A stretch of 64,000 bases of DNA from Heterostelium multicystogenum (Eukaryota > Evosea > Eumycetozoa > Acytosteliales > Acytosteliaceae): assembly GCA_003667245.1 (NCBI GenBank), contig RCNN01000061.1, positions 60,779-124,778 on the forward strand, in the 5' to 3' direction. The notes beneath the pieces were generated by a model. The model was not told the DNA's origin, did not search any database, and was given only the letters and a program-made list of their open reading frames with translations. Positions 13,104 through 25,321 of the stretch are shown here, one piece after another (position 1 is the first letter of the stretch; every line of letters begins with the position of its first letter). The translations under genes and the position numbers were made by a program.

Positions 13104-13974
13104 CTAATGTGTAGTACTATCTACATCATCTGCATTCACACTTTCTTCAAAATATAATTGTAACTATCAATAGGAAAAAATTATGTATTAGTATTAAATA
13201 AAACAAGTTGATATGATATCAATGTAACCTGTAGACTTACTGTAAAAGTTGATCTAGCACGATCCCAATGAGTAAAGAATTTACCATCTGGACCGGTTGT
13301 TCTATCTATTTTCTTGTTTGGTATCTTAAAAGCTATTGTTTCGTAGGGTTCAGCTGCGAACAAGAGATATTGGAATCTTTGTTTGGTGGCTCTACACGTT
13401 GCTCAAACGATGACATGAAACGATGTCTAGGTTGCAATCCATGCTCGATCTCTGGGTAATCTATTTGAAAAAGTAAACTTAACTGACCGGTCTCTGCATC
13501 TTTCTGTTTAATGATCTTATAACCTGGTCTACCTATTTTAATTGTTTTCTTTGGTTGTATTCTAACTTTTGGACTATAATGAATGATAACAGTAACAGTA
13601 GCAACAGCATCAATATCATGTTAATATGTAAGAACTACAATTTATTGACTTGGTTGAAGCTAACTAACAAGGCTTGTTACTTACACATATGATGTTGATT
13701 TATTTGGGTTTTCATGTTGATCTCTTGCAGCACGTCTTGCAAGATTGGTTTGATGTTTCTTTCCTTGTGTATGTGCAAGGTAGTTTCCAATATTATTATG
13801 TACAGTTAAGCATAGTTTACAATCGTATGAACCAAGATGATTCGATATGATATAAGGATCTTTAGATATATCGATTGACTCTAAAGCGATTTGTTTTAAT
13901 CTTTCTCTTCTATCTATATTATCATATTGTGAACTCTGTATTCCACCTCCACCAGCTTTACCAAATTCTGACAT
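13104..13974 (-). CDS. sf3a2: Splicing factor 3A subunit 2 (SF3a66/Prp11)
   Basis: Three exons, 13685-13974, 13241-13573 and 13104-13163, with introns of 111 and 77 nt; about 227 aa. The N-terminus has DRRERLKQIALESIDISKDP followed by the matrin-type C2H2 finger (CKLCLTVHNNIGNYLAHTQGKKH region). The middle block IKIGRPGYKIIKQ, SLLFQIDYPEI, PRHRFMSSFEQRVEPP is diagnostic, and EPYETIAFKIPNKKID with FFTHWD closes the core. Family role: part of the SF3a complex of U2 snRNP, needed for branch-site recognition. The long Pro-rich repeat tail of animals is absent and the protein ends shortly after the core, as expected for a minimal form. One frameshift at about 13378 (a missing A on the coding strand) interrupts NKRFQYLLFAAEP. 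Confidence 0.93.
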
Positions 13975-14270
13975 CTCTTAACTATTTATTATATAATTTA
14001 TCTTTAACTTAAACTTGATCAAGAGCTTAGTTAGTTATCGCTTCAAATTAAATTGCACAAAAGGATCAAAATAAAAGCCAAAACACATATCACTAGTTTT
14101 TCAGACAAATTAACTCGATTTTTGCCATTTCAACAATACATATTCATTTCCATTCCAATGTGGAAGTTTTATTGTTTTGATTATGTTATATTTCTTTGAC
14201 GATGATTATAATGATGGATTATGATTATATTTAAACAAATTGGTATATATTATAATAGATCTTTTTACTA

Positions 14271-15858
14271 TTAGTGTGTAATATCGGTTGTTGTTTTTGG
14301 AAGCGTATTGGTTGATGGTAATCTTGGTACAAAACTACTTTGTAGTCCTAGGGCAATGCTAAGCCATAATGTACAAACTAAAAAGATGTTGGTGGTTGAA
14401 ATCGATGAAATGTTTGATAGTACTACAACGACCATGAAATTCAATGGAACTCTAAAGTAATTCATGATGGAGGTTCTTGAAGACTCTGGAATATATTTAC
14501 TACGAAGTGTTCCAATGGTTGGGAAATAGAGTCCACAGCACACTTCAAATACAAGGAAGGAGAGGTAGATTAGCAGTGGCTGATTGGTCAGGAGGAATGG
14601 AACGGCCATGCATCCAATGGCACATCCAAAGATCCAGCAAGCAAGACGCTCAGTTGTCATGGTCTGAGACTTGCTTACCAAGTTGAAAATCGACGATCCA
14701 ATCATAATGCAAACCATAAACGTGGCAAAAATCAAACCAAAGGGCAAGTCACCAATTTGGTCATCCGACTCCTGCAGGGTTGGTGTCCACATGAATACAA
14801 AAGTATACATCGATGCCTCGAACAAAGACTGAATGAAACCTAGCTTGATAATCGAACGGTCATTCAAAAGATACTGAAACGAACTACGGAAGGTGTGCTC
14901 AAGCGAGGCGGTCGAGTTACCATAGTTCTCGTTCCAGCTTACAATAATCAAAACTGTACAAATAATGAGCAATCCAAGTGCCCACATAAAAGGTGAAACA
15001 AATCCCCATCTATCGGCTGAGAAAGATGACCACAAACCAGCTAGAATTGCAACAATACCATTTAGGAAAGTTGCCACATAAAATGTTGATGATAATAATG
15101 ATTCTGGATATTCTCTCTATAATTTGTTGGGGAACATAATACAAATTTGATTAATATCTCAATGCTATTCGCGCATGACTTTAGATCATTGATCTCAACA
15201 TACTGCATTGTGTTCGGCAACCATCCATGACTCGAACACCGAGAATAACAAGGAGGTGGAAATACCACCAAGAACTCTTCCGACCAAGAGAATTCCAAAG
15301 TCATTCACCAACTTTGTGAGACAACTCAAAGAGTATAACACTCCAAATATAATGGACATTAATCTTCTACCACTATGATTGTGAAGGAGTAGTTAGTGGT
15401 TAGTTTGGCAAGGCAACACGCCAGCTGGTGAGTACATACTATTTATCAGCGATTGGTCCAACGATGATTCCAAAGCACATACTTGAGAGGAATCCACTTA
15501 CAAACAGAAAAGCAATCTCAGACTTCTTGAATCCATAAGATTCATACAATGCATATACATAAGGTCCTTGCAACCAATCAGCAGCTTCACATTGAACAAT
15601 ACAGTTAGACGACGGGTTGAGTGAAATCAATCTAGAACAACAACAACTACTACAACATGAATACCTACCCATGGCCAACAAGTAGATCGCCAAATATCTA
15701 TATTGGAAATGATTTAAAAGACTGCATGGTCTGAGCGGATGGCGTGGCCATCGAGGTCAGTGTGCTAGCAGAGGTGTTCTCGCCTGAACTTCTTATGACA
15801 TACTGAAGAATCGCACATACTATACACACAAGAATACAAAGATAGTAATAAAATCCAT
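14271..15858 (-). CDS. MFSD5-type (molybdate-anion) major facilitator transporter
   Basis: Four exons: 15669-15858, 15440-15584, 15204-15372 and 14271-15116 (introns 84, 67 and 87 nt); about 449 aa, matching the family length of about 450. Diagnostic stretches after splicing are YLLAM-ADWLQGPYVYALY, GIIVGPIADKYGRRLMSI and LGGISTSLLFSVFESWMVAE, followed by the C-terminal six membrane segments. Family role: plasma-membrane transporter linked to molybdate uptake in algae and plants. Two single-base errors sit in the first exon: about 15705 (an extra T on the coding strand before FQYRYL), and about 15850, where the run of four T after ATGGA must be five to give MDFYYYLCILVC. The N-terminus is therefore the least certain part. 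Confidence 0.88.
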
Positions 15859-16830
15859 ATTTTTTAAGATAAGATTTCTAATCTTATCTATCTCTATCTA
15901 AATCTATTTTTATTACTATTAGGTTATCAATAATTAATAATATTTTTGATTTTGGATGTCAAGAGGCTTGCAATTTTTGCATTGTCAACTACGAGTGCCT
16001 TCCCCCACAAAGTCAAACCAACACTCACACAGACTTTGAAAAAATTAAAATAATAATAAAAATTGTGAAATATCTACCAGACTATCTTATTCTAATAATT
16101 TTGAAAAATGAATGACCCTATGCAAACGTGGTAACATTTAATGAGTGTTAAGTAATATTAAGTTGTTAAATAAACTAGTTTATTTTACAATTAATAACAT
16201 CCTTTATTATTGTTGATTAATGTTAGATTGACATAGATAGAAATAAACATGTGTTGTATATGTGTTTTTGCATACCTTTATTTAAAACTAGTTTTTAAAC
16301 TAATATCAATATTATTAATTTGATTTAAATAATTTAATCTAATGAAGTTGATTGAGTGTGTTGGATGGGGAGAATGCAAAGGGCAACCCCCATGTTGATG
16401 ATCTCCTTTTGGGTTCGTTTTTCCAAACATAAATTTTAATTTTTTTAATTGATATTTATACATAATTTATTCTTATTTGTGTTGTGTTGTGGTTGTTTTT
16501 ATTAGTTTTATTTTATTTTTTGTTTTAATAACCTACTACTATATTGCTTACAACAACAATAACAATAACAACAGCTGCAAATTCATACTATTAGTTTTGT
16601 AAAACATTTTAGAGATATATAAGATATAGAATACAATTGTTGTAGTAGTTAAAAAGATAGTTATTTGTTTGTTACTTAGTCTTCTTAAGATACTGTGCAG
16701 GAGTCATAGCTATTGCCGATATAATAATAATATTATATATAATATCCACTTCTATCGATATAATCATCTTTCATCAACCAAATCTATCTATCTATTGTAC
16801 AAAGTGTTTGATTGATACAGATATCGAATC
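15859..16830. other. Intergenic (divergent promoters)
   Basis: AT-rich region between the MFSD5 and TMEM164 genes, which point away from each other. Small A/T-rich inverted repeats only. No gene seen. Confidence 0.5.
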
Positions 16831-17855
16831 ATGATTAATTTCATTGAGAATATGTTTGATGACCATATCGCTGGTCTGTCAAATATATTTGAAACCATAA
16901 GTGATCCAATCGATGATAAGCATTGGTTCATGTCGTCGGAATACCATGCAATTGAATTTATATTTGTAAACATGTTCTATTTGACACTTGTTTTCAGTAA
17001 GTATCTTGAATCATACATGTCAATCTGTTGCATATATGATTAGCTAACGAAACAACATTAGTTGGATATGCAATTGTCTTGAAAAAGAAGGTACCAGAAC
17101 AAACTAGAGGAATTTCAAAACATGGATTCATTCCCAAATTGCTTGCTCTGGTTTTAATTGTCAATTTAATACTCAATATCTACTATAAGCCAAATAAACC
17201 ATTCGGTGCAAGAAACTACTTCTACATGCTACAACCATGCCACATCGTAAGCGCTGTTTACGCCTACTGCTTACTGACTAACGATGTAAGAAGAGGATCA
17301 AGAGTATTCAATGTATCTGTCTACTATGTATTTGTAACGTAGGTATTTGAATCAATGGACAGTATCTCGAATCTATATTCATAAAATGTTGCTTTGCTCT
17401 GTAGAATTTCAGCATTGGTATTCCCTGATTTGACTGATCTAACCCAACCAGGAGAAGTAACAAATTTCTTTGTACAACACTATGCTCTGTTGGTCGCTCC
17501 AGTAGTTATTCACATGTACAAGTTCCCAACGCGCTTCCATATTGGATATGCATTAATGTCATCTGGAATCTGTGGATTGTCTCACCATGTAGTATTTGAA
17601 ATCTGTAGCATCATCAGTGGAGTCAATATTAATTATATGCTCTATCCACCACCACTTGGTTTCGATTTGAACAAGACCATCATGGAAATTTCAGGTGGTC
17701 GTGCCACATCCAATATCTATCGTCTCATTATTGGACCACTCTTAAATTTGCTATCATGGCCACTTGGTGCCATCGCAATTGCAACTGCCAATTTTATCGC
17801 TCATTCACTTTATAATATTAGATTAGGTGAAAATATAAAACAAAAAGTAAATTAA
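16831..17855 (+). CDS. TMEM164-like multi-pass membrane protein
   Basis: Three exons: 16831-16996, 17044-17338 and 17405-17855, with unusually short introns of 47 and 66 nt; 303 aa, close to the human TMEM164 length. It has about six to seven hydrophobic segments. The motif FYMLQPCHIVSAVYAYCLL matches the conserved PCH segment of the family, followed by LVFPDLTDL...EVTNFFVQHYALLVAPVVI. Family knowledge: TMEM164 is linked to acyl transfer making ether-lipid phospholipids and to autophagosome formation, at internal membranes. The reading frame is intact through all three exons. Confidence 0.75.
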
Positions 17856-18679
17856 GCTGAACATAAAAACAAATAACTAAACAAATCTTTATCTATATCT
17901 TTAAATAAAAGTGAAATTTATAATTTATATAATGTTTACAATTTAAATTTGGTGATGGATTGGTGGTTTTGGTCCTTAGCCCTATTTGTCCAAAGAAACA
18001 AATCAATCAATCAAGTTTTATGCTGTGTTTGTTGTGTTTTTTTATATAAACAATTTAATTTTATTAAATTATACTTTTCCTTGGACATTTTAAAATGGAG
18101 TGTCCAAATGTCAAAAGTATTTCATCATAAAAATGAAATGTGATGAAGTTGCAAGTTGATGGTTTTTTGTTTCGTTAACTCAACACACTACTCTTTTGGT
18201 TTGGTTGGATGATCCGATTATTTTTGAAATTGATTTTAAATCTATTTTTTTAAGTTAAATAAATTTCTTTGCCAAATTTCATAGATATTTTTGTGATCAC
18301 ATCTCACCAACTCTGAAACTTCTTTTTGGTGTTTTACAATTTTTGAAAATGATTTATGGGGTTTTACAAGTGTTGTTTTAACAAAACTCTTTGAGTTTTG
18401 ATCAGATAATGAATGTGTTGGTGCCACTCAGTTCCCAAGTGATTTTTGTCGACAAAAAATTCTATTTTTTGCAACAATAAGCTTTGTATGTTTACTTTTC
18501 AGTGTACTTGCCTTGCGTAAGTGAATGATGTTTCTCTTCTTGGTTGAGTCAATTAGAAAACGCACCAATCACTGGTAGCTTCAGTTTATTGTTCCATTTT
18601 GAATAAATAAAAGAAATATTATTAGTTAGTTTTATCTGTATACAAAATAATAGTTATATATTTATAATTCTAACAAAAA
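17856..18679. other. Intergenic
   Basis: Contains a 16-bp perfect palindrome centred on GTCGAC near 18450. A 61-codon minus-strand ORF (18242-18427) has some coding look, but I found no homology or splice support for it. Confidence 0.4.
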
Positions 18680-19932
18680 ATGATGATTTCAAAATATATT
18701 GCTATTTTAGCATTACTGATCGCAGTTGTTTCTGCAAATTACAGACCAGTTGTTTTGATGTATGTATGACATAAACATTAATTTAAGCAACAACAACAAC
18801 AACAACAACAGCACCACCCAGGAACTCAGGAGTAGAGGAACGGAAGAATAAACAACTTTAATATAACCATAATATTTATTTTGCCATTTATACTCCACTT
18901 CTTAATAGATATAACCACATAAAATAAACAATCGTAGAATCAATCGATTGATCAATCAAACAACACATATCCTACCCAGTGAAGTGTTTTGATTATTTTT
19001 AGTGATTTTTTATAAAACAATCAGCAATTTAATTATAATCCATTCCTTGGTTACTGAAAAAAGAAAAAATAACAACAACAACAAAACAACAACAATGATA
19101 GATATTGATATTAACTTATTGATTGACCTTTTTCAGGCATGGTGTTTCATCAAGTGCTAAAGCTATGGACCCAGTCAAGCAATGGATTGAAGCCGCTTGC
19201 CCAGGTATCTATGTTGTCAACATGGAGATTGGAAATGGTTTTCATGTCATCAATTTTCATGACTGTCGACGCAATGGTTGAGGAATATGCTCAAAAGATT
19301 CAAGCCGATCCATTGTTGGCCAATGGTTTCAATGCCGTCGGTTTCTCACAAGGTACCCTTGTTTACTCGTGGTTACATCCAACGTCACAACAACCCACCA
19401 GTCTTCAACTTTTATCAGCTGGAACGGTCCACAAAGAGGACAATTCGGAACACCATTCGTCAACATCAAGTGGGTCGACCATATCCTCGGTACCATCCCA
19501 TACGACCACTGGGCACAAGAGACATTCTCACCAGCCCAATACTGGCGTGACCCATACAAGTTGGACCTCTACTTGGAGAAATCTAAGTTCTTGGCCGACC
19601 TTAACAACGAGCGTCCAGTAAAGAATCCACAATACAACGCCAACATCAAGAGCTTGAACGCCATGGTCCTCTCCTACTCTGAGAACGACAAGACCATCGT
19701 ACCAAAGGAGTCTGGTTGGTTCGCTTTCTACGCCAACAACACCCAAAGCACCGTTGTTCCATTGAGAGAGTCAGAGTTTTACCTCCAAGATTTCATTGGA
19801 TTGCGTGCACTCGACGAGTCTGGTAGATTGCACTTCTTCACCACCCACTGCAAGCACTCCGAGCACCCAACTGCCAGTTGCAAGCCATACTTTGACCAAT
19901 ACACCCTCCCATGGTTAAATGCAACCATCTAA
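18680..19932 (+). CDS. ppt1: Palmitoyl-protein thioesterase (PPT1-like), lysosomal
   Basis: Exon 1 (18680-18759) encodes a signal peptide (MMISKYIAILALLIAVVSA) and the start of the core, NYRPVVLM. A 377-nt intron carrying a (CAA)n tract follows, and exon 2 (19137-19932) starts with HGVSSSAKAMDPVKQWI. The nucleophile lies in GFSQGT. FISWNGPQRGQFG, FSPAQYWRDPYK and DKTIVPKESGWFAFY are further PPT1 hallmarks, and the C-terminal THCKHSEHP region supplies the His. Role: removes S-linked fatty acids from proteins during lysosomal degradation. Exon 2 has three one-base frame breaks, each curable by dropping one base of a short run: 19239-19242 (T), 19356-19358 (C) and 19410-19413 (T). I therefore call it a functional gene in an imperfect assembly. 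Confidence 0.88.
18760..19136 (+). other. Long intron of the PPT1-like gene
   Basis: A 377-nt GT-AG intron, several times longer than the other introns in the window. It carries (CAA)n tracts at about 18788-18811 and 19071-19093. Confidence 0.75.
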
Positions 19933-20389
19933 ATGTACTAAATTTCCAATCCAACGACTACATTCATTGTTTTTTTTTTTACTCATATTCATTCGATTCA
20001 TTTTGAATATCTTTATACTCGATACCGATATCGACAGTCCGACTCATTTTCAAAGATGTTATTTTTTAAAACAAATACATCTTTAAAACAAATAAAAATA
20101 ATAATAATTAAAAACAAACATAATAATAATAATAATAATATAACATTTTCCAGAGTTTTGTTTACAATGGATTATTAAATCCGGATAGACTGGAAAGGAA
20201 ATTTTTCTAATTATACTAAAAATGGTTATTTGTAATGTCACCCTTTTTATTTTTTTTGAAGACCTATTTTTCATTATTTTTACAATTTAAAAGATACTTA
20301 CATTCGACTTTGAAATTAACAGACTAAATAAAGTAGTAAAAATAAATAAATAATAATAATAATAATAATAATATTTATATTAATATAGT
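19933..20389. other. Intergenic
   Basis: AT-rich spacer between two co-directional genes, with (AAT)n tracts at about 20095-20140 and 20350-20372. Nothing else seen. Confidence 0.5.
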
Positions 20390-21056
20390 ATGGCAGATTC
20401 AAGTTATTCGTTTTCTTCATTGTTGAATGAAGAAGATAAATTGAAAATCAATGAAATATATCAATATTGGTTTGGTACCACCGATGAAAATCTGTTGAGA
20501 GTCGATAATTATGCTTTCAATTTCCAGTTGTGGTTCGGTTCAAGTGAGGCCACTGACTTGGAGATTGGCAATAGATTCAAATCGACTTTGGAGCAGGTTT
20601 GTGGTGCTTCGGCGTCGCCCATGTTTGAGCGTTGGATGTCGGACCACCGTGGAAAGTTTGCACTTGTCTTGCTCTTTGATCAGTTTTCGAGAAATATGTT
20701 TAGAGGAACCGCTCAGATGTTCCAATACGATTCTATCTCGTGCGGTATCGTGCTAGACTTGGTCAAGTCTGGCGAGGACAAGAGTTTACTCGTACCCTGA
20801 AAGAATATTCCTCTATGTGGTTCTCGAGCATTCGGAGAAACTAGAGGTCGTGCAGTTGTCGTACGACAAGTCAGTAGAGCTTGGAGAGGAGACCAAGGAG
20901 TTTGCACCAGTCTATGCCGGAATTTCACAGTATGCACTATCTCATCTTAAGATCATTCAGCAATTCAACAGGTATCCACACCGTAATGCCCTCCTAGGAA
21001 GAGAGACAACAGCAATCGAGATTGAATACCTCAACAACTCAACCAACGTAATTTGA
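20390..21056 (+). CDS. DUF924 family protein
   Basis: About 221 aa. Family blocks: LLFDQFSRNMFRGTAQMFQYD, PERIFLYVVLEHSE (after correction) and FNRYPHRNALLGRETTAIEIEYL. DUF924 proteins are all-helical, TPR-like, cytosolic and of unknown activity, and are common in bacteria and protists. The frame breaks at CCC (20795-20797): one C fewer gives PERIFLY and joins both halves. The start ATG at 20390 follows an AT-rich leader. Confidence 0.85.
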
Positions 21057-21985
21057 AAAATCTGTTAATAAGAAAACAAGCCAGCCAAGCAACCAACCAT
21101 GAAAGTAGTAGTTCCTATCAAGCAAACTAAATAATAACTTGTCAAATCCAATTTTACACATGAACAAATCCATCAAACAATCAAACAATGTAAGACTAGG
21201 AATGTGTTGTTGTTGTTGTTGTTGCTACTTTGCTGATGATAGTAATAAGAAGATTGTTGTTACCATCAGAATCTACAACCACAAATACATGTACATGATA
21301 TTATTTCACCAACCAACCCACTAACACAACACCACAACTACCACTAACAACAACCTTTACCTAATAAAACATAACAAAAGTACAATACTATATTACCAAC
21401 AACAACAACAACAAGAACAAGAACAACAAAAAGAACAACAAGAACAACTTGTTAGCAGCAATAATAATATCAACCATTTGTTTGATTAAAAACAAAAAAA
21501 CCAATTAACATTCAATTTATTATTATTATTAATATTATTATTAAAAATAAAATAAAAAGTGTATAAAAAAACAAAAAACCAAAACAAACATCAAACAACA
21601 CCTTGCTTGGTACAACACAGACAGGTATCAAACAATTCAAGCCAATCATTGGAATAAGTTTGTTGTTGTATGTTGTATTGTCATTCATTATATTATATAT
21701 TTAGATATAGTTATTTAGGTTATTTATAGATTATTTTACTCTGTTGTTTTATATTGTAATTCAAAATCATATATTTATTAGTAAAAGTAATAGTAATATC
21801 TATAGATTTGTAATATTAGTTTGATTGATTAGATTAGTTTGTAGATTATAGTTGATAGTTTAGTACATAGTTTTCCTAAAGTTAGTAGTTTGGTTGCTGT
21901 CGAATAAGATAAGATGTGTTTATAGACAAACAAAATAGAAATTATTTGATAATAAGAGTAAAATATACTTGTTTTGTTTAGAAAA
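21057..21985. other. Intergenic / long AT-rich leader
   Basis: Contains CAA/GAA and TTG triplet tracts (about 21210-21225, 21398-21445). Probably 3' UTR and promoter sequence. No gene seen. Confidence 0.5.
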
Positions 21986-24831
21986 ATGGGTATATTAACT
22001 AGAAAGAAGAGAGGAAAGAAAGATGATGTATACCTATCACCAACTCATAATATACTGTCTGTAACACCTTCATCATCTCCCAATCATAATGGTGTCGGCA
22101 ATGGTAGTGCTAGTGGAAGTGCTAGTCCGAGTATTGGCAGCAGCGGTAGTTTGAGTAGTAGCAGCATCAGTAGTAATGGCAGCAGCAATAGTAGTAACCA
22201 CAGCAATGCAAATGGTACGATACAGCAACAACAGCAGCACGAGATTACATATTTCAAATATCCACAGACACATACACCGGATGGCAGGAGTTTTGTACGC
22301 TCGGACTCACAGCAAACGCAGCATCAGAGCAACAAACCGAATCACATGGCCATCAATGGAGGTGGTATTATAAAGTCACCTTCAACTTCGAGCATTGTAC
22401 AGCATCACAATCAACATCACCAACATCATCAGCATCACCATGGATATGGTCATGGAAATGGTCATGGTGCTTTGTCAGCCTCAACAATCACCACAACGAC
22501 TACAACTACAACGACGACGACTACCTATGAGACACCATACTATGATAAGTTGGGAGGTGTTTCTTCACCTGACCACATCAAAGTAAAGAAGAATTTGGCA
22601 GTCTCCATTCCATCGACTAAACGACTACTAGAGAGTGAAAGACCGAGAAAAATGTCAAACGCCGCCGAAGTAGAATTGTATTTTAAATTAAAGCAACGTG
22701 AGACAGACTTTGCACATTCACTTACCTGTGCAGTATCACCATTTCAGTATTTGGATGAAAAAGAACTTGGTGTATGTTTATATCTCTTGGCACGATCATA
22801 TAGAAAGGTTGCTCTAACATCTTTGAATTTCAAATATAGGATCATATGAATTTAGTTGATTTCAAAGTTGAACTAAGTTTTGATGGATATACAAAATGGT
22901 ATAATGTACGTTTATAGACATATATTGAGATCTTTATCAGTCATTTTAATAATCGTTTGTTTCAATAGGAAATGAGTAAAAAGGTTGTACAAAAAAACAC
23001 TGATGGTACAGAATAAAGATAAAAGTGCAGAGCTGGCTCAGGAGGAAAAGAAAACAGGCTATCGCAATAATGCTATGGAGTCAAAGAAAGGCGGAATATT
23101 ATTTAAGAAGAAAAAGAAGATCAAACCACCAAAGAATGACGACGAGTTGCTACATCTGGATTTCTTGAAGCGTCATTTGCACGGTGAGAAAACTCCACCC
23201 AATAAGAATGTTGTGGTGTCTTCCACCAACTCTGGCAATCTCAATGGCAATTCTGAGCTGAATGTCACCACTCAACTCAACAATGTAACACTGTCAAACA
23301 ACTCCTCTGTAAATAGCAGCTTGGTCACAACAAGTGGAAGCAATCTTAACCTCATTAGAAATAGTAACAGCAATAGTAATATAGCCAATCTACTACTCGA
23401 TCAAAAGCAAGATGGAAATAATGATGGCAATAATGTACAACTACAACAATCAATCGACAAAGAAAACCCATCCTATAGAAACAGTTTGAAGATAACTGAT
23501 CATCAGCAACAACAAGTTCAGCAACAACAACAGTATCAAACTTTGCAACAAACCATACAACAACTAGAGCAACAAAGACAGCTACCGAGGCGTCTACCAA
23601 GTAGTAATTCCATTACTTATTCTCAACAAAACTCACAATCAACTTCAACTCAACAATCTTCACAGCTGCAACCTTTACAGCAGTTATTACAACATCCATC
23701 ACAACTACATCCACAGCAGCATTCACAACCCAATTCCAACACCAGTCTTGGCAAACCACAGCCTCGACGTCTAAACAGTTCTCAAAATATGCAAGACAGC
23801 GTCAGCGAGCAACAGCCACATCAGTCACAACACGATAATGAAACCAACAGCTTCGATACGAGCTACAGCAGTCTTTATGATGACCAAGATATTAACAATA
23901 CTAATCATGAGACAAGTAGTAATATTACATCAAACAGTGGAAATCTACGTAGAGATCAATTGTCATCATCACCTACTTCCATTAAAAAGATTGGTGTTAA
24001 AATCCTGTCATTCTTTGGTGCAGGTAAAAATAAGAACAAAACACCATCCAACAACATCCATACAGGAATCAATATTGGGAATCACCAGTTGGACAATCTA
24101 TCTCCGCCTAATATACATAGAACTCAGTCACAGTCATCTTTACTTCACTCACCTCGATTCATGCTTGATTTCAACCCACAAGCCACAGGTGAATATGGAA
24201 ACGTACCAGGATCTCATTCTCCTCCACCTCTAAATCGTTCACAGTCACATGTTTCTCTACAGTCAAGACCAACCCAAGATCTCAATACGAAAATTCATTC
24301 AATTTGACACCTCGAACATTCTTTTCCCCATCGTCATACGGTACTGCCAGTAATTCATCTCCTTCACTTTCCACACAATCTCTCAACAATCAAACACAAA
24401 CATCTTCGACAATTACCTCTCCACCTAATAGCAACATGTCAGGTAATGCAAAGGATACAGGTGCAAAAGATAACAGCAAAGATGGAATGAATAACAAAGA
24501 TAACATACTCAAAGAGAGTATCAACAAGACTCAACATAAAAATAGTTTAACGCAAAGTAACAATAGTAACATTGTAAATACACCTCTACACAACTTAATC
24601 AACCACTCAATGAATTCCTCAAATATATCCAATGACAACTCCTACGACACTGGCGGAAACAATAGCCACAACGAATTTGACTTTGAAGAGGCTTCGACAT
24701 CTGCTTCTGCGTCATCTTCTCCCAGCTCATCACCGAGTTCATCACCTCCATCATCACCCGAACCCTCGCCACCCCAAAGACTCAACTTTTTCAAAACTAT
24801 TCATATTTCACACCCAAAGAAACCAAAGTAA
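21986..24831 (+). CDS. Large low-complexity protein, function unknown
   Basis: Inferred exons 21986-22771, 22840-22905 and 22969-24831, with 68- and 63-nt GT-AG introns; about 900 aa. The N-terminus MGILTRKKRGKK is basic. Ser/Gln/His/Thr tracts follow. A compact, probably folded stretch (AEVELYFKLKQRETDFAHSL ... FQYLDEKELG, then DHMNLVDFKVELSFDGYTKWYN) spans the first two introns. After it comes a basic patch (ILFKKKKKIKPPKNDDELLHLD) and long Asn/Gln/Ser/Pro-rich sequence with SP motifs. The frame breaks at about 23012 and at 24290-24293 (AAAA); one added A in each case restores it. No known domain recognised. The SP-rich tail and basic patch would fit a signalling or scaffold protein, but that is a guess. 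Confidence 0.65.
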
Positions 24832-25034
24832 ATTCTTTAATAATGTTTTGAAAATAAACTTATGTATCTAATTAAAATCATCTTTAAATTAATATTGCCT
24901 CCACTATTGTTGAATCAGCTTTCATAATTGGTGTTTCAATCATCCTAACCCATACCTAGCTATTTTGCTCTTTCTTTCCTCCATGTATATTAAATTACCC
25001 TGAATTTTAGAAAGATCTTTTTTAAAAAATATGA

Positions 25035-25070
25035 ACGTGGGGGCGATAGTTTACGTGGGGGCGATAGTTT
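25035..25070. repeat. Two perfect 18-bp GC-rich tandem repeats upstream of tRNA-Pro
   Basis: The unit ACGTGGGGGCGATAGTTT occurs twice head to tail (25035-25052, 25053-25070), ending 44 nt before the tRNA gene. A block of five G is rare in this AT-rich sequence. Confidence 0.9.
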
Positions 25071-25114
25071 AATGAATAAAACGAAATGAAAAAAGTGAAA
25101 AGTTGATTAAAAAT

Positions 25115-25184
25115 GGTCTGTTAGTGTAGAGGTAACATAGGCGGTTCGGATCCGCCTGTCCTGAGTTCGATTCTCAGACAGACC
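25115..25184 (+). tRNA. tRNA-Pro (anticodon CGG)
   Basis: A cloverleaf can be drawn by eye. The acceptor stem GGTCTGT/ACAGACC is fully paired. The anticodon stem GGCGG/CCGCC closes a seven-base loop TTCGGAT with anticodon CGG at 25147-25149. The T arm CTGAG-TTCGATT-CTCAG is perfect. The D arm is short (70 nt in total) and there is no intron. The internal box B (GAGTTCGATTCTC region) is good. No run of four T follows within 100 nt, which is unusual for a pol III gene. Confidence 0.9.
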
Positions 25185-25282
25185 AAAATGTTTAGAAAAA
25201 ATTGTCCGCATGCAAAACAAAAACAAAAAAAAAACCAAAAACTTGGTACTACCCCAAATTTGTCATTGGGAGATACTACTTT

Positions 25283-25293
25283 AACTCCAAAAG
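25283..25293 (+). repeat. Target-site duplication of the SINE-like element, 5' copy
   Basis: AACTCCAAAAG, repeated at 26612-26622 directly after the poly(A) tail. The informative core is the nine bases CTCCAAAAG, because the leading AA also belongs to the poly(A) tail at the 3' copy. Confidence 0.75.
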
Positions 25294-25321
25294 CCCAAGG
25301 CAGAATAGCTGATGTGGTATG
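25294..25321 (+). mobile_element. SINE-like element, 5' fragment (tRNA-like head with box A)
   Basis: The element starts just after the 5' target-site copy. It holds TAGCTGATGTGG (25306-25317), which differs from the pol III box A consensus TRGCNNAGYNGG at one position. The element is then interrupted by the non-LTR insertion and resumes at 26242. Joined, the head from GGCAGAA onward is 73-74 nt long, the length of a tRNA, but stem pairing is poor, so it is tRNA-derived rather than a tRNA. Confidence 0.65.
25309..25321 (+). repeat. Target-site duplication of the TRE-like insertion, 5' copy
   Basis: CTGATGTGGTATG, repeated exactly at 26229-26241 right after the 31-nt poly(A). Confidence 0.85.

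Noticed and set aside
18242..18427. 61-codon minus-strand ORF with a somewhat protein-like composition
   Set aside because: No homology, no splice sites, and a stop just upstream in the same frame. Kept only as a note.
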